Assembly (NCBI GenBank): GCA_021790625.1
Contig: JAJYGL010000017.1
Location: 1-6,686, forward strand
Direction: 5' to 3'
Length of the DNA: 6,686 nt
Origin: Pseudomonadota bacterium
GTDB taxonomy: Bacteria; Pseudomonadota; Gammaproteobacteria; Burkholderiales; Sulfuriferulaceae
The translations under genes were made by a program, and so were the position numbers. Shown here one piece after another: positions 1 through 3,930 of the stretch. The notes below the pieces were generated by a model. It searched no databases and was not told the DNA's origin. It saw only the letters and a list, made by a program, of their open reading frames with translations. Positions within the stretch are counted from its first letter, which is position 1; every line of letters begins with the position of its first letter.

Positions 1-1001
1 GCGACAAACTGGTGCTGGGCGAACTCGATGCCGCACACAGTTTATACAGCATGATCTATGGCACGCATCTTGGTTTGGGTAACCTGCAAAAAAATCCCAT
101 GGCCATCCTGATGGGTCTTAACCACAATGGGCAAGCCATCACCTTGTCCAATCAGTTGCGCGATCAAGGTGTGGTAAACGGTGCCACCCTCAAAAAACAG
201 GCTGACAAAAACCAGCGTCAATTAACGTTCGCTCACACTTACCCAACCGGCACACATGCCATGTGGTTGTATTACTGGCTGGCTGCTCATGACATCAATC
301 CACTGACCGATGTACAAACCGTTGCGGTACCACCACAGCACATGGGGAGCATCATGCGTTGCGGCGATCTGGATGGCTTTTGCGGTGGCGAACCGTGGAA
401 TGCGCGCGCCATCTACGAAGACACAGGTTTCACCGCCACAACGTCACAAGCCATCTGGAACAATCACCCGGAAAAAGTGCTCGCTACTCGATATAGCTTT
501 ATTGAACGTTACCCAAAAACGGCACGCTCACTCATCAGCGCATTACTGGAAGCCTCGCGTTACGCCGACACATACCGCCATAAAGAAGACTTTGCCCAGC
601 TCATCATCGACAAAGCCAATATCGATGCTCCTGCTCAGTTGGTAGCTCAACGCATGACTGGACGATATGAAAACGGCCTGGGGAAAATCTGGCAGGATAA
701 ATATCCGCTGAAGTTTTTTGACGATGGCCAAGTGAATTATCCGCATTATGCCCATGGCATCTGGTTTCTGACCCAGCTTTACCGTTGGGGCCTATTGGAG
801 CAAGAGCCGGATTACCTTGCAATATCAAAAGAAATCAATCAAGTACCGCTATATTGTGAAGTGGCACGTTATCTTGGCGTCAGCATACCAGAACCCGTGT
901 CCAGTATCACGTTGTTTGACGGAATCAAATTTGATGCAGCCTCGGCGTCCGCTTATAGCAACCATTTTTCCATTCGTGCGCGCGAAACTACCGTCATCTA
1001 A
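1..1001 (+). CDS. CmpA/NrtA/NasS-family nitrate-binding protein, 5'-truncated by the window
   Basis: Periplasmic-type solute-binding protein of the nitrate/bicarbonate family. It binds nitrate either to deliver it to an ABC transporter (NrtA/NasF) or, as a cytoplasmic sensor (NasS), to control an antiterminator. About 332 residues are visible; family members are roughly 400, so the N-terminus is missing. The frame is open to base 1 (residues DKL precede the first GTG at 12), and DKLVLGELDAAH is a conserved internal family segment, so that GTG is not the start. Counting from the GTG, family hallmarks are NGQAITLS (40-46), TYPTGTHAMWLYYWLAA (76-92), VPPQHM (106-111), DGFCGGEPWNARAI (121-134), KVLATR (155-160), and HGIWFLTQLYRWGLL (248-262). 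The gene ends 17 bp before nirB, on the same strand, and is probably cotranscribed with it. No permease or ATPase gene lies between. Without the N-terminus I cannot tell transporter protein from sensor. The family call is firm; the subtype is open. Confidence 0.93.
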   Translation, partial: DKLVLGELDAAHSLYSMIYGTHLGLGNLQKNPMAILMGLNHNGQAITLSNQLRDQGVVNGATLKKQADKNQRQLTFAHTYPTGTHAMWLYYWLAAHDINPLTDVQTVAVPPQHMGSIMRCGDLDGFCGGEPWNARAIYEDTGFTATTSQAIWNNHPEKVLATRYSFIERYPKTARSLISALLEASRYADTYRHKEDFAQLIIDKANIDAPAQLVAQRMTGRYENGLGKIWQDKYPLKFFDDGQVNYPHYAHGIWFLTQLYRWGLLEQEPDYLAISKEINQVPLYCEVARYLGVSIPEPVSSITLFDGIKFDAASASAYSNHFSIRARETTVI

Positions 1002-1004
1002 AAC

Positions 1005-1010
1005 AGGAGA
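1005..1010 (+). promoter_or_regulatory. Shine-Dalgarno site of nirB
   Basis: AGGAGA lies just after the upstream stop codon, 8 bases before the ATG at 1019. A second in-frame ATG at 1025 (codon 3) would leave a 14-base gap, so the site favours the 1019 start. The 17-bp gap holds no room for an independent promoter, which supports cotranscription with the upstream gene. Confidence 0.8.
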
Positions 1011-1018
1011 ACCCTATC

Positions 1019-3457
1019 ATGACCATGCGTCTGGTTGTTATTGGTAACGGAATGGCAGGTATCCGTACCGTCGAAGAATTGCTCAACATGTCACCCGATG
1101 CCTATGACATCACGGTTTTCGGCAACGAACTCCAGCCAAATTACAACCGTATCCTGCTGTCACCGGTTTTGTCTGCCGAAATGCCGTTTGAAGAGACCAT
1201 ACTCAATTCTTTTGACTGGTACCAGCAGCACAATATCACACTGCACGCGGGACACGCTGTCACCCATATTGACCGCATCAAGCGCTTCGTCAGCACCGAC
1301 GATGGATTGCAAACGCCTTACGACCGCCTGCTGATTGCGACAGGCTCGAATCCTTTCATGCCCCCTATTCCCGGCATCGATCTGCCGGGCGTCATCGGTT
1401 ACCGCAGCATTGCTGACGTACAAACCATGCTTGCCGCTGCACAGACGGGAGGCCACGCGGTCGTCATCGGCGGCGGACTGCTGGGGCTCGAAGCCGCTTA
1501 TGGATTGTCCCTGCGCGGCATGCAAGTGACAGTGGTTCATCTGTCAAACTGGCTGATAGAACGCCAACTCGATAAAACTGGCGGCGACATGCTTAGAAAA
1601 GCGCTCATCAAACGCGGGCTGACTTTTCTGATGGCCCATCAAACCGAGGCCATTCTTGGCACAGGCCATGTCACCGGTCTGCGATTCAAGAATGGTACAG
1701 AAATAGCTGCCAGTCTGGTGGTCGTGGCGGCGGGCATCCGTCCCAACATTGGCCTGGCAAAATCCGCAGGCATCTATTGCGAACGTGGCATTGTCGTCAA
1801 TGACACCCTGCAAACCTTCGACCCCCGTATTTACGCGGTCGGCGAATGCGTGCAACACCGTCATCAAACGTACGGTCTGGTCGCGCCATTGTTTGAACAG
1901 GCAAAAGTTGCCGCCAACCATCTCGCGCAGTATGGCCGCATGCGCTATGAAGGTTCACAGACCGCAACAAAATTGAAAGTTACCGGTATCGATCTGTTCT
2001 CGGCCGGCGATTTTCATGTGACAGATGACGACGAAGAATTGTTGCTGCAAGACGCAACACGCGGTGTCTACAAAAAACTGGTGTTGCGCCATAACAAACT
2101 GCGCGGCGCCATTTTATATGGCGATACCATAGATGGCCCGTGGTATTTTCAACTACTGCGCGATGGCACTGATATCAGCGACATGCGAGAACATTTATTG
2201 TTTGGTCAGGCACACTTGGGCGATGCCGGACGCTCCGGCGCGGCCAGCATCATGAATCTGCCAGATTCGGCTGAAATCTGTGGTTGCAATGGCATCAAAA
2301 AAGGTCACATCATCAAAACCATTCTGGAAAAGAAACTGTTTACACTGGAAGAAGTGCGAGCCCATACCAAAGCATCCAGTTCTTGCGGTTCATGTACCGG
2401 CCTGGTTGAAGCCATCCTTGCCAGCACGGTCGGCGGCGATTATTCCACGCAACCCAGCAAAAAACCGCTGTGCCCCTGCACCGAACTCAGCCACGATGAA
2501 GTACGTAGCGCCATCACACAACTGTCATTGCATAGCATTCCGCAATTGATGCAAGCGCTGGAATGGAAGACGACGGATGGTTGTGCCAAATGCCGTCCCG
2601 CGCTAAATTACTATCTGCTGGCGGCATGGCCGGACAGTTATCAGGACGACAGCCGCTCCCGTTTCATCAACGAACGTGTGCACGCCAATATCCAGAAAGA
2701 TGGCACGTATTCCGTGGTGCCACGTATCTGGGGTGGCGTCACTTCGGCAAAAGAGTTACGCAGCATCGCAGATGTCGCCGACAAATATGCCGTTCCCACA
2801 ATCAAGATCACCGGCGGGCAACGTATTGACCTGCTAGGCGTCGCCAAAACTGATTTGCCCGCCATGTGGCACGATCTGGCCGATGCCGGTTTTGTTTCCG
2901 GACATGCTTATGGCAAAGCATTACGCACAGTCAAAACCTGTGTCGGATCAGAATGGTGCCGCTTTGGCACGCAGGATTCCACTGCACTTGGCATACGTCT
3001 GGAAAAAATGACCTGGGGTTCATGGACGCCGCATAAATTCAAACTTGCAGTCTCCGGTTGCCCACGCAACTGTGCCGAAGCCACCATTAAAGATTTTGGC
3101 ATCGTCTGTGTGGATTCCGGCTATGAAATTCACGTTGGCGGCAATGGCGGCATCAAAGTACGTGTCACTGATTTTCTGTGCAAGGTCGGCACAGAAGAAG
3201 AAGTCATCGAATATTGTGGCGCATTCATGCAAATGTACCGTGAAGAGGCGCATTATCTGGAACGCTCGGCGCCGTGGATCGAACGCGTTGGTCTGTCCCA
3301 CGTCAAGCAACACATCGTGGACGACCCCAACAATCGCAGCGCTTTGTTCGCGCGCTTCCTGCAATCGCAGGCCAACGCACAGACCGACCCGTGGCAAGAA
3401 CACGCAAACGGTAAAGAAGCATTTGAATACAAACCATTAGCCACCATCGAAGGGTAA
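1019..3457 (+). CDS. nirB: Assimilatory nitrite reductase [NAD(P)H], large subunit NirB
   Basis: Cytoplasmic enzyme that reduces nitrite to ammonium in a six-electron reaction at siroheme, using NAD(P)H. The 812 residues are slightly shorter than E. coli NirB (847) but the domain set is complete. An FAD-binding Rossmann motif GNGMAG is at residues 9-14, and an NAD(P)H-binding motif GGGLLGLEAA at 151-160. ATG (107-109), AAGIRPN (237-243) and YAVGEC (272-277) are typical of pyridine-nucleotide disulphide reductase-like enzymes. Two BFD-type cysteine modules follow: C421/C423 with C456/C459, and C485/C487 with C522/C525. The siroheme/[4Fe-4S] ligands are C641-x5-C647 and C681-x3-C685 (TCVGSEWC and SGCPRNC). 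The ATG at 1019 is preferred over that at 1025 because of AGGAGA at 1005-1010. nirD starts 5 bp downstream. No frameshift or missing key residue is seen. Its place beside a nitrate-binding gene and a nitrate reductase points to assimilation rather than nitrite detoxification. The family call is near certain. Confidence 0.97.
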   Translation: MTMRLVVIGNGMAGIRTVEELLNMSPDAYDITVFGNELQPNYNRILLSPVLSAEMPFEETILNSFDWYQQHNITLHAGHAVTHIDRIKRFVSTDDGLQTPYDRLLIATGSNPFMPPIPGIDLPGVIGYRSIADVQTMLAAAQTGGHAVVIGGGLLGLEAAYGLSLRGMQVTVVHLSNWLIERQLDKTGGDMLRKALIKRGLTFLMAHQTEAILGTGHVTGLRFKNGTEIAASLVVVAAGIRPNIGLAKSAGIYCERGIVVNDTLQTFDPRIYAVGECVQHRHQTYGLVAPLFEQAKVAANHLAQYGRMRYEGSQTATKLKVTGIDLFSAGDFHVTDDDEELLLQDATRGVYKKLVLRHNKLRGAILYGDTIDGPWYFQLLRDGTDISDMREHLLFGQAHLGDAGRSGAASIMNLPDSAEICGCNGIKKGHIIKTILEKKLFTLEEVRAHTKASSSCGSCTGLVEAILASTVGGDYSTQPSKKPLCPCTELSHDEVRSAITQLSLHSIPQLMQALEWKTTDGCAKCRPALNYYLLAAWPDSYQDDSRSRFINERVHANIQKDGTYSVVPRIWGGVTSAKELRSIADVADKYAVPTIKITGGQRIDLLGVAKTDLPAMWHDLADAGFVSGHAYGKALRTVKTCVGSEWCRFGTQDSTALGIRLEKMTWGSWTPHKFKLAVSGCPRNCAEATIKDFGIVCVDSGYEIHVGGNGGIKVRVTDFLCKVGTEEEVIEYCGAFMQMYREEAHYLERSAPWIERVGLSHVKQHIVDDPNNRSALFARFLQSQANAQTDPWQEHANGKEAFEYKPLATIEG
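3450..3454 (+). promoter_or_regulatory. Shine-Dalgarno site of nirD, inside the end of nirB
   Basis: AAGGG overlaps the last codons of nirB and ends 8 bases before the ATG at 3463. With only 5 bp between nirB stop and nirD start, translation of the two is probably coupled, which suits subunits of one enzyme. Confidence 0.65.
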
Positions 3458-3462
3458 TTACC

Positions 3463-3816
3463 ATGACTGCCACACGCATTGCTCTGGGCCACTTGAATGA
3501 CATTCCTCGTCAAGGCGCACGCATTGTGCAAACGCCAACGGGAGAAATCGCTATTTTCCGCACATTGGATGATCAGATATTTGCGTTAAACAACCAATGC
3601 CCCCATAAAGGGGGCCCATTGGCACAAGGTATCGTGCATGGCACGCAAGTCACCTGCCCCCTGCACGGATGGGTGATCAATCTGGACAGCGGTGACGCCG
3701 CAGCGCCCGATGAAGGATGCGTCAACCGATATGCCGTCGACAATGAGGGCGGCATGTTATATCTAAGAACCACCGATCTATTCCCACATGACCGCGACGG
3801 CGGCCTGGCGGGATGA
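3463..3816 (+). CDS. nirD: Nitrite reductase small subunit NirD, Rieske [2Fe-2S] type
   Basis: Small partner of NirB in the cytoplasmic NAD(P)H nitrite reductase; the Rieske cluster is expected to take part in electron transfer or enzyme assembly. The 117-residue protein is a single Rieske-fold domain, near the usual length for NirD (108 in E. coli). Both ligand pairs of a genuine Rieske cluster are present: C46-x-H48 in NQCPHKGGPL and C65-x2-H68 in TCPLHGW, 16 residues apart between the pairs. The E. coli NirD sequence, as I recall it, lacks these Cys/His residues, so this belongs to the metal-binding form of the family. The start at ATG 3463 is supported by AAGGG at 3450-3454 and by the start of the Rieske fold soon after. 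It is the last gene of the plus-strand operon; the next gene converges on it from the opposite strand. Confidence 0.95.
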   Translation: MTATRIALGHLNDIPRQGARIVQTPTGEIAIFRTLDDQIFALNNQCPHKGGPLAQGIVHGTQVTCPLHGWVINLDSGDAAAPDEGCVNRYAVDNEGGMLYLRTTDLFPHDRDGGLAG

Positions 3817-3827
3817 AATGCAAGGTG

Positions 3828-3856
3828 TGGCTCGCGGTCAAGAGCCATTCTCCTTG
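3828..3856 (+). terminator. Weak candidate terminator of the nirBD operon
   Basis: TGGCTC (3828-3833) and GAGCCA (3842-3847) form a perfect 6-bp stem with an 8-base loop, 11 bases after the nirD stop. The following bases, TTCTCCTTG, are T-rich but broken by C, so termination would be weak or would need help. An overlapping alternative stem pairs GTCAA plus GAG (3837-3844) with CTC plus TTGAC (3850-3858), with one bulged C. Position after the last gene of the operon is the main support. Confidence 0.35.
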
Positions 3857-3860
3857 ACAA

Positions 3861-3890
3861 GAGACACGGCAGTTCGAGACACGGCAGTTC
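3861..3890. repeat. Perfect tandem duplication of a 15-bp unit
   Basis: GAGACACGGCAGTTC occurs twice back to back (3861-3875 and 3876-3890) with no mismatch. The flanking 15 bases on each side do not resemble the unit, so it is exactly two copies. It lies in noncoding DNA between convergent genes, where a replication-slippage duplication would do little harm. No known binding site is recognised in the unit. Confidence 0.9.
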
Positions 3891-3930
3891 ACCCGCCAAG
3901 CCCCGTCCCATGCGGGTTGCGTGGTAAGAC

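Larger units (their letters stand above)
3817..3930. other. Spacer between convergent genes
   Basis: The 114 bp between the stops of nirD and the minus-strand nitrate reductase gene contain no gene that I can support. Both transcription units should end here. The spacer holds two mutually exclusive small hairpins (around 3828-3858), a perfect 15-bp tandem duplication (3861-3890), and a longer-looped inverted repeat ACCCGC/GCGGGT (3891-3896 and 3912-3917). None is followed on either strand by a long T run. Confidence 0.7.

Noticed and set aside
12..14. GTG as start codon of the first gene
   Set aside because: The frame is open to base 1 and DKLVLGELDAAH is an internal conserved segment of the NrtA family, so the protein starts outside the window.
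1544..1921. Minus-strand open frames inside nirB (1160-1540, 1544-1921, 3020-3403)
   Set aside because: All are shadows of nirB codons on the opposite strand with no recognisable protein features.
3891..3917. ACCCGC...GCGGGT inverted repeat as terminator of the minus-strand gene
   Set aside because: The loop is 15 bases, the stem only 6 bp, and no T run follows on the minus strand; too weak to list as a feature.
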